Shown here: in pieces, positions 49,881-61,428 of the stretch | How positions within the stretch are numbered: position 1 is the stretch's first letter | Layout of the letters: each line of letters starts with the position of its first letter | Source of the DNA: Vanrija pseudolonga | Taxonomy: Eukaryota > Basidiomycota > Tremellomycetes > Trichosporonales > Trichosporonaceae | DNA length: 64,000 nucleotides | Assembly (NCBI RefSeq): GCF_020906515.1 | Contig: NC_085851.1 | Span: 310,001 to 374,000 of the forward strand | Direction of reading: 5' to 3' | Program-made: the position numbers and the translations under genes | The notes under the pieces: model-generated | What the model was told of the DNA's origin: nothing | Database searches by the model: none | What the model saw: the letters and a program-made list of their open reading frames with translations, nothing else

Positions 49881-52349
49881 TTAGAACTCGAAGCCAGCCT
49901 GGCGGAACACGTTGAGGTCGGTGCCCGGGCGCGCCTGCTCGGCGAGCTCGGGCATGTCGAGCGCGATGAGTGCGCGGCGCAGCGTAGACCACAGGCTGTA
50001 CGCCTCGGGCGCGGCGACGCCCATGGGGTCGGTGGGCTGCATGGCGAGGGCAGCAAGGACTGAAAGTGTGTCAGCAAACGCCACAACCACACCTCGCGCC
50101 ACTTACAATGCTCGGCGGCCTCGCGGTGCACGCCAATGTTGAGACACGCGACACCGAGGTTGGCGATCGCACGCGTAAACGTAGGCTTGATCTCCAGAGC
50201 GCGGCGGTAAGCATCCACGGCCTGCTCGGGCTCGCCGCCGTTGGCCAGAGTCGCGCCGAGGCGGTTCCAGAGAAGGTAGTCCTGCACTATCAGCCCCTGC
50301 AGGAATTGGGTGTCGGCAACGGCGGAAGCATGCCCGGGGTCGTCGTCTAGGGAAGAGGGCAGCAGCGATTGTGGTGGCGGTGGAGATACGCGTCGGCCCC
50401 TGCCATGTGCAGCAGGCTCGGACTCGAGTATCCGCACCTGCTGCAGCAGCTCGCGCGTCGACAACGCCCCCTCCCTACCCCGTTGCCGTTGGCTGCTGCC
50501 TCCTCCGCCGCCCGCCACTCTACTCACGTCTGGACGCTCGCCAAGAGCCGCGACCCAGCACGATCGCGCCTCGCCAAACTCGCCCATCATGTAGTAGAGG
50601 GTGCCGAGGCCGACTTGCACGTCGGGGTCGACGTGGCCAGCGTTGGCGTACTGCTCGCGCGCAAGTGCCAGGAACTGGTCAGTCATGCGCTGGTGCAGAG
50701 CCCATGGGTTGTCGCTAGCGACAAACTCGGCGCGCGAGGGCGCAGCGCCGGCATGAGTTGGGTGCAACGTCGTGAGCAGCTGGTGCAGCGTGGTGAGCGC
50801 CGCGAGGTCGAGCGACTCGTTGACGTAGGAGATGGCGAGGTTCTGCGTTTGTCAGCCAGCGCGACAGTGTCAGCAGCTCACGGTGAGGAGCTCGGCCGCG
50901 GCCCGCTTGGACGCCGGGTCGTCGTTGATCTCCTTGCGGCCCTGCTCGAACGCAGCGAGGGCCTTGTCCTCCATCTCATTCTCGGCCTGGGTACGGCCGA
51001 GGATGGCCCACGCCTGGGCGCGCGAGATGCCGAGGAGGTCAATGTCGGCCTGGGTGGCACGCTCGAGGAACGTCTCAAGAAGGAGCGCACCGTCGGAAAG
51101 CGAGCCGCCGCTGGCGAGGGTACGCGTCGCCTCGAGCCAAGCAGCCACGGGCTGGTGGGTCGTCTCAAACTTGTTCGGGTGCGTAAAGTGGTAGTCGACT
51201 GGCGCGGGGAGTCCGTTCTCGGCCTCGCCTCCGTCCAGCCAGCGGCCGGTGCCAAACTCGAGCTGCTCGTCAAGGCCAGTGTGGCCAATGTCGCTGCGTG
51301 CGAGATCGGCGTTGAGAATGTCGAGCGTGTCGTCCTCGCCGTCGACAAACTGGGCGAGCGTGTCAGCCCCTCGCCCCCCTTCCCACGCCCTCGCCCCAAC
51401 TCACCTGCGAGAACTCCTTCTCCCACTCGGCGAGCTTGTTCAAGCGCTCAGCCTCGGGCTTGAGGCTCTCCCACACGGCATCGAGGTCGCCCTTGAACTG
51501 GTCCGAGTCTTCGATGCCGTCCGTCTCGTCCTCAACCTGCGGGGGAGGGTGCACGGCCTCCTGCTCAGGCTCCTTCTCGGCCTCGCGCGCGGCGTCGGCC
51601 TGCGCCTGCGCGTCGGCGAGTGCAGCCTCGAACGCCGCGTCCATCTCAGGGCCGTGGTGGATCTGCGCCGCGGGGCCCGCGACCGGCCCCTGCTGCGCCT
51701 GCGCCCCGTACATGGGCTGCAGTCGGCTCTGGTACATGCCCATGCCCATACCGCCGCCCATGCCGCCGTACATGGGCGCATACGACTGCTGGGGCTCGTA
51801 GACGGGCTGCTGCTGCATCGGAGGGGGCGCCGCGCGGCCCTTGCCCTTGCCCGTGTGGAAGTCGGTCGCCCACCCGTTGTTCATCTGCGCTTGGGGCGGC
51901 TGGGCAAACTGCTGCGGTCCGGGGCTGGGCGACGCCGACTGGTGCCGGTCCCACACGCCGCGGAAGTCAGGCTGTGCCTGCTGCTGTGGGGGCTGGGCGA
52001 GCGCCTGCGCCAAGTTGGACAGGTTGAACGGCTGGGCTGGGCGCGAGGCTAGGCCAGGATGCGCCTGCGAGGGGCCTGCGCCGGCTGAGCGGAATGCCTG
52101 CGAGCTCGGGCCCGCCGACGGTCCGGCCATGCGGTCCTGCGTTGTCAGCGGTGCGTTGGGGGGTGAAGAGCGGCAAGCGGCCTCAGGCCGCCAGTAACGG
52201 CGGCGGCGGTGAGGGTGCTGACGCCGCCTTGTTGGAGGAGCTAGGCGACGTACGCGAAAGAGAGAGTTGTCCACACCCTCGCGCTTGAGGACATTGTTGA
52301 GCGGGTTGGCTGGAGCAGCGCAGTCTGCGCCGTTGAGTAGCCCGTTCAT
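49881..52349 (-). CDS. PEX5: Peroxisomal targeting signal 1 receptor PEX5
   Basis: Exons 52349-52254, 52136-51405, 51349-50882, 50842-50528, 50281-50107 and 50059-49881 give 654 residues. The N-terminus has ADCAAPANPLNNVLKR, with the conserved cysteine used for export ubiquitination, followed by a Gln/Pro/Gly/Met-rich disordered segment. Two WxxxF motifs (GWATDF and EWEKEF) bind PEX14/PEX13. The C-terminal TPR array includes LLGISRAQAWAILGRTQAEN, VGLGTLYYMMGEFGEARSCW, DYLLWNRLGATLANGGEPEQ, AVDAYRRALEIKPTFTRAIA and the bundle tail LWSTLRRALIALDMPEL. It binds PTS1 (SKL-like) C-termini in the cytosol and delivers cargo to the peroxisome. The intron 50282-50527 is 246 nt, a multiple of three and stop-free; if retained it would add 82 residues between TPRs. 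Confidence 0.93.
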
Positions 52350-52801
52350 GGTGGTGGTGTGGGAGAGGGAGTTGTGTGGAAGTGATGAGTAAAGGTCACG
52401 AGTGTTGAGGTGAGATGGGAAGAGAGTCGAGAGACTGACTGGCGGCTTGCCGCGACGCCGGTCCGCCGCCGAGTGGAGGATGCTGCTCGAATTCCATGTA
52501 GAACGCTGTGGGGTAAGCAAGCAAGCGGGCGCGCGGAAGTATTTTTTGGCTGGACTGGGCGGGGCTGGGCGTCGCAGGTAGCCGCCGCCGCGTCGTTTTG
52601 CCGGTTAGAAGACTGGCCGCGCTGGCCGAGGTGGGTGGTCACTGCTGACTACAAAAAGTGGCACATGGCGACAACTCGGCCCCCGCAATAGCCGTGATAA
52701 AATAGCGTCATCCACGGCCTCGGCATTGACAAAACACGGCTTTGGGCATAATAAAAACTAAATACACTGTTGGATTGCTTGTTGTACACCTCTTCTGATA
52801 A
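52350..52801. other. Intergenic region of about 450 bases
   Basis: Promoter of PEX5 and 3' flank of the FHA gene. AT-richer segments (AATAAAAACTAAATA near 52750) suit a terminator of the FHA gene. No gene seen. Confidence 0.5.
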
Positions 52802-55800
52802 CTATAAATTGCGTCGGCTTCGAGTAGCACGCGCAGGAGCAGACACTGCAGCTAACTTGGCATCGGCCTTGACAGCAGCGGCGCGGCGTCGAGTAGGAGC
52901 TGATGCCGGCTCGGCATCGTCGGCAGAGTTCTCCTTGTCGGCAACTGCTGGCGCGGTGGCGGCGCTCTTGCGTGTAGGAGCGCTGGCAGTGGTTTCGTCT
53001 TTCGCCGCCTTGCCCGCCGCCTTGCTACGAGAGCGCACAGCGGGAGGTGGGATCTTGGACTGAGGCTGCTCGGCGTCGCCTAACACCTTGCGGGTGCGAG
53101 TCTTGGTCGCAGCCGGCTTGGGTGCCTCGGCCTTGGGTGGTTCGGCTTCGACCTCGGGGCTCGCGGTGGCTCGGGTCGAGCGAGCCGAAACGGTGCGGCG
53201 CGTCGGGGCCTTCGGGGCGGGGGCGGCAACAGGCACGGTGGCAGCTCGTTCTTCCGTGGCGGCGGTGGCATCGTCGCCCGCCTCAGAGACGGCAGCAGAC
53301 TTGGCTCGTGTCGTGCGGGAAGAGCGGGCTGGGGCTGATACTGGCTCCGGCTCCTTGCGAACAGCGGTGCGAGTACGCGTACTGCGCGCCTTGGGCTCAG
53401 GGGCAGCAATTGGCTCGGCTCTGGAGGCCGCAGGCTTGTCGGTGGTCGCAAGCTTGTCGGCGGCCTTGGCTCCACGGGCCGACCGCGTGGGCAGTCTGGA
53501 TCGGGCGGGGGGCGCGGCCTTGACAGGAGCCATCTCCTTCACCGGCATCTCCTTCACCGGCTCTGGCACCTCCTCGGGTTCAGGCTCGTGCTCCTCCTCC
53601 TCGCCTTCCTCGGCGTCGTCCTCCTCGGCATCGGCGTACATGTCGGCGATGCCGTCGAGCGCAGGGGTCGGCGGCGCATGACGCTCGGCGTACATCTCGC
53701 GTACGCCCTTGAAGGACGGTGTGGGTGGTGCAGGCGCTGCGGGCCGGAACACTTCCCGAACACCAGTGAGGTCAGGCGACTCCACCGTCTCGCTCTTGTT
53801 CAGCATGTGACGAAGGCTGTTGAGGGCAGCTGGGGTCTTGAGGGGCTTGGGCTGCCGCAGCATCTCCCGCACGCCGGCAAAGGACGGCGTTGCGTCGACC
53901 TTCGGGGTCTTGAGCAGCTGGCGCAGTCCGTCAAAGGCGGGCGTCTTGGGTGCCGCAGGCTGCTTGAGCATGTCGCGGAGCCCGACGTACGAGGGCGTTG
54001 AGGGACCGGCAACCTGTTCATCCTCGACCTCCTCCTCCTCCTCCTCCTCGGTGGCCGGGGCTAACATGGCACTCTCGAGCACAACCTCCGCGCCCGTCGT
54101 GGGCGTTGGTGGCAGGGACTCTGACTCGCCCTCCTCGATGACTGCAACACGAGGGGTGACCGGGGCAACGCCACGCGTGCGGTAGGTACGATCGCCGGCG
54201 CTCGCCGACATAGAGACGGAAGGCGAAGGGACGGGGGTACGCGACGGAGTGTCGGGGAGCACAAACCCGACCGTGGCGCGACGAGGAGCGGGGTGTGCGC
54301 CGACAGACGAAGGCGCGATGGCAGTCTTCTTGCCGCTGGCAGTCTGCAGGCGCAGGGCACCGAGGCGTCGCTTGATATCGTCCATTGGTGTGCGGGGCAC
54401 GACCGGTCCAGGATCGGGGCTGGCAGCCAAAGCGCGATGCGAAGGCGTCGAGAATAAGTTGGTCAGAGGGTGCGGGTCCTTGCGATCGTCTTGCACTGGC
54501 GAGCGGAAGCCAGACTCGGGCGGCGCGGGGAGAGCTCGCGGGGTCGCGAGCAGCTCGCGCTGCTTCTTGACATCGACTGATGCCGGGCGTCGGCTCGGGG
54601 TCGCAGCGACCCTCGGCGTGCGCGGCGGAACCACCACCTCGGGCTCAACTTCCTCGACTTCCCGTGCAGGCGTCCTAGGCGGGCGGCTCGGCTTGCCCAT
54701 GTTGCCGGGGGTGGGGACGAATCGGTCGGGATGAGGCTGCTGAGGAGTTCCGATGGGCACAAAGCGCACGGGAGGCCCACCAATGCCAGCTAACGACATG
54801 CGGGGTCCGGCAGCCTGCTGGCGCTGAACCTGAGGTGTGTAGAAGCGAGAGGGCAGCTGCCTAGGGGGTGTAGCTTCCGTGACGAGCTCGTCGCGGTCAA
54901 CCTCGACATCGACGTCGGCCGAGATGTCCGCCTCGTCGTCTTCGCTATCGCCGGCTTCGACTTGAGGGTGTTCGTCGCGCTCTTCGAGCTCCTCGCTTTC
55001 GTCCTCGTCGTGTTCTTCGAGTTCCTCCTCGCTTTCCTCTTCCTCCTCGCCATCGTTAACCTCAAACACTTCGTGCACAAAGTGGGTGACGGGTACGGGT
55101 CGGCCCAGGTCGTCAATCGAGTACTCGGCCGACTCTTCCAACTCCTCGTCAGAGTTCTCCTCGACGTCCTGGGCGTTTGCAATAACGACAGGACTGATGA
55201 AAGCGATTGGAGGCGCAGAGCCATCCTCGCGATCGGACTCGTCCTCCTCGCTCTCGTCGTATTCGCCCTCGTCATCGCCATCATCCTCCTCGCTGTCACT
55301 GACGTGATCGGGGTGGGCGTTGAACACAAACTGGCCGGGCTGTACTTGTCAATACTGGTCAATATGAAAAACACTCACCAGCGAGACATCGGCCTCGACG
55401 GAATCTCTGTCCGAGTCCGAGTCGTCAAAGCTGACGTCGACCTGGCCGTCCTCGTAGACCCACTGCAGTGGGTGATTCTCCTTGTCGTCGGCGTCCTCGA
55501 AGCTGTCCTCTTCTGACGAAGACTCGGACTCGGCTTCCACGGGCGCCACTGGCGCCGGCGAGCTCTTGCGGCGCGACGAGATGGAGCCAGGGCTCGACGA
55601 CTTGCGGCGGCGCGTCTCGATCTTTGAAGAGCCAAGCTCGGTCTCGACTGTAAACTGCCTCGTCGTCTCGAACACCTTGCGGGCAGATCGCAGCAGTAAT
55701 GCCTTGCGGAGGGAGTCGGAGCCGCGAGGGGTCGAATAGGCCAGGTGGGCGGAGACGGGAGGCGTGGGCGACGACGGCGCCTTTGCAGGGGACGCGTACG

Positions 55801-56823
55801 GCGTCTCGCCGCCCAGTGGGAGAGGGATCGACTTTGGCGTCTTGGGCATGAGCAGCGGTGCAGGCTCCTCCTCGGCATCCTCGAACGCCCCGGGTGCTGG
55901 CGGGGGCGGCACTGGTTTTCTTGTCCGCGGCGCCACTGACGTGTTTCGTGGGTCCGCCCTCCGCTTAGGCTGCGGAGTGAGGAATGGGTTGGGGTTGGAC
56001 GCCGCCTTGGGCTCCTCGGGCTCCTCGTCCTTTCGCTCCAGGTAGAGCTTGTCGCCCTCGTCGCCCTCGGCCACGTCGACGAGCTCCTCAAACTCGAGCT
56101 CGTCGGCTTCCACTTCGGTGGATAGTGCCGATGGCACAGGTGTCGCTCCCAGTAATCCAAGCGTGCTCGGCCTCCGCTTCATCGGCGAGGGCTTGAACCG
56201 GCGTCCCTCGGGCACAATCGACAATCGGTGCGACGCCCGCCGCCTCAGAGGCGTGGATGAAGAGTCGGCCCCGAGCGAGGCCTTGGCAGGCGATGCTGGC
56301 ATTACCCGCACCGCAACAGGCGACGAGTAACCGAGTTGAGTGCCGCCATCGCCGTAGGTAAACCTAAACAGCTTCTTCCTGATGGCGAAGGTATCTCCGT
56401 CGGCGAGCACGATAATGTTTGGTGGGATGTAGTTTGTCTGCTGGCCACCAGCAGGGGTGTGGACGACGCCGTTGGAGCCGTGCACGATGAGGCACGCCTG
56501 AGATGTCAGTTCTAGGGGCTAAACACACATTCAAAGCCAACGCACAGATCCAGAGTCGACGTCGAACTGCAGCTCGGCATGCAGCTTGGACACGTCAGGG
56601 AGGTAGAGGCGGACCTGGGGCGGGTGTCAGCAGAGGGGTACCATCACTAACAGCGTCGATAACCCACATCACAGTCATAGTCGCGCCCGATGGTGACGCG
56701 CTCAGCGTCAACAGGGAACGCAGAGACCACCTTGCCGCTCTTGCGTGCGACGAGCTCGAGCGTGCCGAGTACCTGCCGCGTCTCGACCTCGGGCGATGCC
56801 TCGCGCGTCGTGTCGGTAGACAT
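52802..56823 (-). CDS. FHA-domain protein with Ki-67-like TP-x-F-x-G-x-R-E repeats
   Basis: Exons 56823-56668, 56614-56546, 56497-55379 and 55339-52802 give 1293 residues. An alternative acceptor 9 nt downstream would drop PGQ. Residues about 15-110 form an FHA domain: VTIGRDYDCDVRLYLPDVSK, LHAELQFDVDSGS and LIVHGSNGVV, with the phosphothreonine-binding Gly-Arg, Ser and His/Asn positions. Long Ser/Pro-rich and acidic segments follow. Then come seven repeats of about 18-25 residues (TPSYVGLRDMLKQP, TPAFDGLRQLLKTPK, TPSFAGVREMLRQP and so on to TPALDGIADMYAD). The last 300 residues are Lys/Arg/Ala/Thr-rich, ending ATRSRRNL. N-terminal FHA, TP-G-[VL]-[RK]-E-[ML]-[LF] repeats and a basic chromatin-binding-like tail reproduce the Ki-67 layout. 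A mitotic-chromosome or nucleolar role is inference. Confidence 0.85.
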
Positions 56824-57815
56824 GGTGGCTGCCTGCTCTGGTGTCGTAGGAAACTTGCTGGACACGGGACAGGACTGTCAATGTTGCTTGGATAGAGTGG
56901 TTGGAGATGATTGTTGCAGGCACTCGTCGTTGTATTTGTTTATGTCCTACGGAAAGACAGTCACGCTTGGGAAGGCAATTTACGTAAGTTGATTTGTTTG
57001 ATCCCGCCGAGGGTATTTTTCATGATATTTACTGTTTAATTAATCCCAAAGTTGATGTGTGCCGCCGTTGCCATGGCGTCAGTGCCCCACATTTAGTAAT
57101 GTGAGTAAGCCGTAAGACTAATTCGGGTTTGACCGTGGCATTGTGGGGTGCTGGGCGGGTTGTAATTCGACGAACGTGCATTTCTGCTGCACGCGCGTCA
57201 GTGGCAACATTGTGAGTGATCAGGACAGCAGCACACCGAGGGAGGGAGGGCAAGAGAGGCAAGGCAAGGCGAGGCAGCACTGGGAGAGAGTTGGCTGCGG
57301 GGAAGGGCCAGCTGCAGGGAGGAGCCAGGTGACGCCATATGCAACCACATTAGCTTGCCGCTGTTGCTGCAGCACCACGCGCCGTCGTTGGCACCACTGC
57401 ACTGCACTGCACCACCCACTGGCACCTGCCCCACTCGCCCAAACCAAACGCGTATCCCTCGCGCGAGTTCCCTTTGGAACCGACCGACCAAACCGGGGTG
57501 CCTCCACAAAGCGCCTCGCCGGTCGATGCAACACCTTGCCTTGCTTCCTCCCCGTGTTCATATACATATACACGAGCATCTCACAGCCGCGACTTGCATC
57601 GTAAAAATACCCACTGGGTTGTCGGTGCCAAGTCTGCAGGCCAAGCTTTGACGTAAACTCCCGCTTTGTTGGCCGGCCAGCCAGCCTTCCTCCCATCGCG
57701 TGCACCACCCAACGCACAACCCCTCCCCCTGCCGCCGCCGCCGCCGTTGCCGCCGCCACCCCCCTCCCTGCCACGACCTTTACTCTCAACATCTCGCATC
57801 ACAACCTCTCTCGAC
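56824..57815. other. Divergent promoter region of about 1 kb
   Basis: It lies between the FHA gene (minus) and the transporter (plus). AT-rich near 57015-57050; a CCGCCGCCGCCG-type and CT-rich leader directly precedes the transporter ATG. No gene is supported. Confidence 0.5.
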
Positions 57816-59819
57816 ATGACAACTCCCCCTTCTTATGGCTCCACGCCGTCCACCCCTCCACCATCAGGCATGACACCCACTCCGCGCCGCCGCCGAAGGC
57901 GACACACGCACGCGCCCGGCGCGTCGGTGCTCTCGTCCTTTTCGAATCTCGCCAACACCATCATCGGGTCTGGCGCGCTCGCCTTCCCCGCCGCATTCGC
58001 GAGTATGGGCATGATCCCAGGCATCGTGTCATGTCTCGTCTCGGCCACCACGGCAGCCTTTGGCCTGTGGCTCCTCAGCCGGTGCGCGACCGTCGTGGGC
58101 GTCCGACCGGGCGACGAGGGCCGCAAAGCCAGCTTTAACGAGGTGGCGCGTCTGGCTTTCGGAAAGGGATGGGTCACGCGCGTGTTTGATGTAAGTGGCG
58201 TGGCATGGTGTGCATGCACTGACTCTGCAGCTCGCAATCGCAATCAAGTGCTTTGGCGTGTCGGTGTCTTATCTCATCATCTGCAAGGTGCGTGTGCTTC
58301 GTGGTCGTGTGGGGAGGGAGGCGCGCCGCCCGTTGTTTATGCCGATGAACACGGGGCGGGGGTACGCGTTCCGTCACACACCCCTCTTGCCACCACAATC
58401 ATGCCCCACAGAACTCTGGAGCTTGTCACTGACATCCCCCAGACCCTGCTTCCTCAGGTTTCCGTTACGTTTGCACACCTCTTCCACACGAAGATCCCGG
58501 ACGGCTCGTTCCTGCTCTCGCAGACGTTCTGGCTGTTGGCCACCGCCCCGGTCGTCGTGCCACTCTCCTTTATGCGAACTCTCGACAGTCTCCGTTTCAC
58601 GAGCCAGATTGCCCTCTCCTCTGTGGCATAGTGAGTAAGCTGGCGGCGTGTGGCGGCCGCGTATCGCTCACAGACGCCCCGCTAACGATCTCCAGCATGG
58701 TTATCGTTGTCATCGGATGGTACTTTATCAAGGGACCTGACCCCAACCGTGGCGAGGTCGTCCTCGCTCGTTTTGGCCCCAACACGCTGGCCGCGTTCCC
58801 AGTCCAGGTCTTTGCGTTCACCTGCGCGCAGAATGTACGGCTGGCATTGTGCGAGCTTAGCTGACGCCCCAGCTCTTCCCCATTTACAACGAGCTCAAAG
58901 ACCGCACACAGCAGAAGATGAACCTGGTCATTGGCTCGTCCATTTATGGTGCGGCGGCGGTGTACGAAGTGGTACGTCATGGAGAGTCGAGCTATTGCTC
59001 ACCCACAGCTCGGCATCGTCGGCTACCTCACGTTCGGCTCCAAGGTCAGCTCCAACGTCATTTCCATGTACCCTGCCGAGTCGTTTGTGGTCGCTATCGG
59101 CCGCCTGGGCATTGTCTTCCTCGTCGGCCTCTCGTACCCGCTCCAGGCGCTCCCGTGCCGATCCTGCATCTACCTTCTCACCTCGGGCATCATCAAGGGC
59201 AAGAAGCACAAGCCAGTGCCCGCGCCTGTCGACTACGAGAGCGAGGAGGACTCTGACGAGTCGTCCCTGCTGGGCAACGAGAACGACATGCTCGTGCCCA
59301 AGGTCGGCGACGCGGCCCACGGCCCGTCTGCCACCGAGATGCCGGCGAAGAAGTTTGTCGGTTTCACCATCGGCATCGTCGTGGCCGGTTACACGATCGC
59401 ATGGCTCGTGGACGAGCTGGATGTCGGTGAGTACGGAGACTACTACCACTAGCCTGGAGGTATATTAACATTACAGTCCTTGGGTTCGTTGGCTCGACAG
59501 GATCCACCATCATCAGCTTCATCCTCCCCGGCTTTGTGAGTTGGCCCTGTTACCGCTGTTAGCCGCTGCGTGCTGCGTAGCTCGCCCAGACAACCCTGGA
59601 CTAGCTGCGGCGCCATCAGGCAACCAGCTGCGGACGTTTGACTCGAACTGACACGGCGTTTCACAGTTCTATTTCCGTCTGTTCCGCAACGAGCCAGGAC
59701 ATACCAAGTGGCTGGCGCTCGCGCTCGGTGTGTATGGCGTTATCGTCATGACCTTCTGTCTCACGTTCAACATTCTCAACTTGAAGACTGGTCCTGGCAA
59801 GAAGGACGTTCCGGTGTAG
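57816..59819 (+). CDS. Vacuolar-type amino acid transporter (AVT5/6/7, AAAP family)
   Basis: Eight exons, 57816-58190, 58231-58287, 58443-58630, 58696-58834, 58873-58971, 59009-59426, 59477-59535 and 59667-59819, give 495 residues. The N-terminus is cytosolic and Pro/Arg-rich. TM1 is the diagnostic SFSNLANTIIGSGALAFPAA, with further helices at IPGIVSCLVSATTAAFGLWL, LAIAIKCFGVSVSYLIICK, TFWLLATAPVVVPLSF, MVIVVIGWYF, PVQVFAFTCAQNLFPIYNEL, GIVGYLTFGSKVSSNVI, GFTIGIVVAGYTIAWL, VLGFVGSTGSTIISFILPGF and LALGVYGVIVMTFCLTF: about 10-11 segments. An acidic loop YESEEDSDESSLLGNEND precedes the last helices. AVT proteins move neutral or acidic amino acids across the vacuolar membrane with protons. The exact AVT subtype and substrate are not decidable here. 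Confidence 0.9.
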
Positions 59820-61333
59820 GCTGGCTAGCAAGCGAAGGGCGAAGCAGAAGACATTGATATCCAAGACATTGGACACTCCCTCCCACCACCTCCATCACCA
59901 TAACTCAAAGAAGAGCTAGAATACAGATGTACTGTAATGTACGATGGCGCGTGCGTGGCGAGCAAGGCTGCATGAGTTGAACAGGGACGAGGTTAGCGAT
60001 CCGCCACGCCACCTCCCGGCGGCAGTGTGCGCATGTGCTGCGCCCCTCAATGAACAGCGAGGTATGCAGCCGCCGTGTTATGTTCGAGACCAGGCCCATC
60101 GGCGGGCGGCGAGTCGGAGTTCCTGACGACTAGAGGCACCGCGCACAAGGTGTCGTAGGCATGTGGCGGCACGCGACGCACCAATGAGCCGAGCGCAAAC
60201 TCCCGTGCGCTCGCTCGCTCGCTGGCTCGCTTGCATGCGTCGTCGTCGGCGTCGGACAAGACGACTGGCTGGCTGATGGTTGCCGCAGGCTCGGTTACGG
60301 ACCATGGCTAGGGCTGCTCGGATCATCACATGGCGTCGTAGGTTTGTTCAGGGCGGCGGCCCCAGGACAGTCGGCAGCCGCAGCCGACTCCGAGTCCGGC
60401 GGGGTGCCTTTGTCCGGTCGACGTCGGCGGCGGAGCTGGGCAACCGACCCGAAGGCGTCCACAGCGACCGCCCCTCGCCTCATGACTGCGCTCCGGCGTT
60501 GCCTCGCCGGTCGCGGCGCCGGTCGCCTCAGTCGCTCGCGGTGACACTCTCGCAGCGCTTGCTGACTGATCCCCGCGAGCGCACCAGTCACCCCCGCTCG
60601 CGTCATGCAATTCGGAAAGCGCGCCACGATAAGCTGGGCGCTGGGTCGCTCGCTCGCTGTGCGATTGGCCTTGTGCGCGCCGCCTCGCGCAGCTCGCGTA
60701 CACGGCGAAGCGGGGCAGTGTTCGCATAGGCCCAGCAAGCGTGCCGAAGCCTGCCGGAGCAAGGGACAGGCAGGCAGGCGCCGGCAGGCAGCAGGCAGAT
60801 AACGCAGCCGCAGTGTGTTCTGAAATTTCTTCTGCTGGCCTATCCAATCAAGCCCGGCAAGCGCCCAGGGACGGTCCGTGTCGGAAGAAACGCTGCAGAG
60901 GGACGAGGGACAACGAGGTGAGTGTCGGCTCTGCGCCACGACCCATGCGGGTGTTCTTGCCTTTCGCCCCGCCAAGAGAGCGTGCATCGTCTGCGCCGCA
61001 TGGGCACGCGGAGAATCGGCACGTAATCTGCTGTTGCAGCTGCATGCTAGCGAGCGAGGCAAGTAGGCGCCGGGCGCTTGGCACTGCCCTACACCTCGTG
61101 GTACACCGAGTGGGTCGGCGCTATACTCGGCTGCATGCTTGGGCGGGTCGAGTGGGGCAGCTACGTCAGCAGGTCGGTCGGATGCTGGCGAGTTGGGGGT
61201 TTGGGTGGCGAAGTGGATGCACATGGCGCGTGTGGTGGGGTGGGGTTGGTGGGAGGTGGGTGGCGCCTGCTGGCCGCTGCCGAGGCTGGGCAGCGGGGGC
61301 TTGCTGCCGGGTCGGGTCCGACGCCTTGCTCGC

Positions 61334-61428
<95 letters not shown>

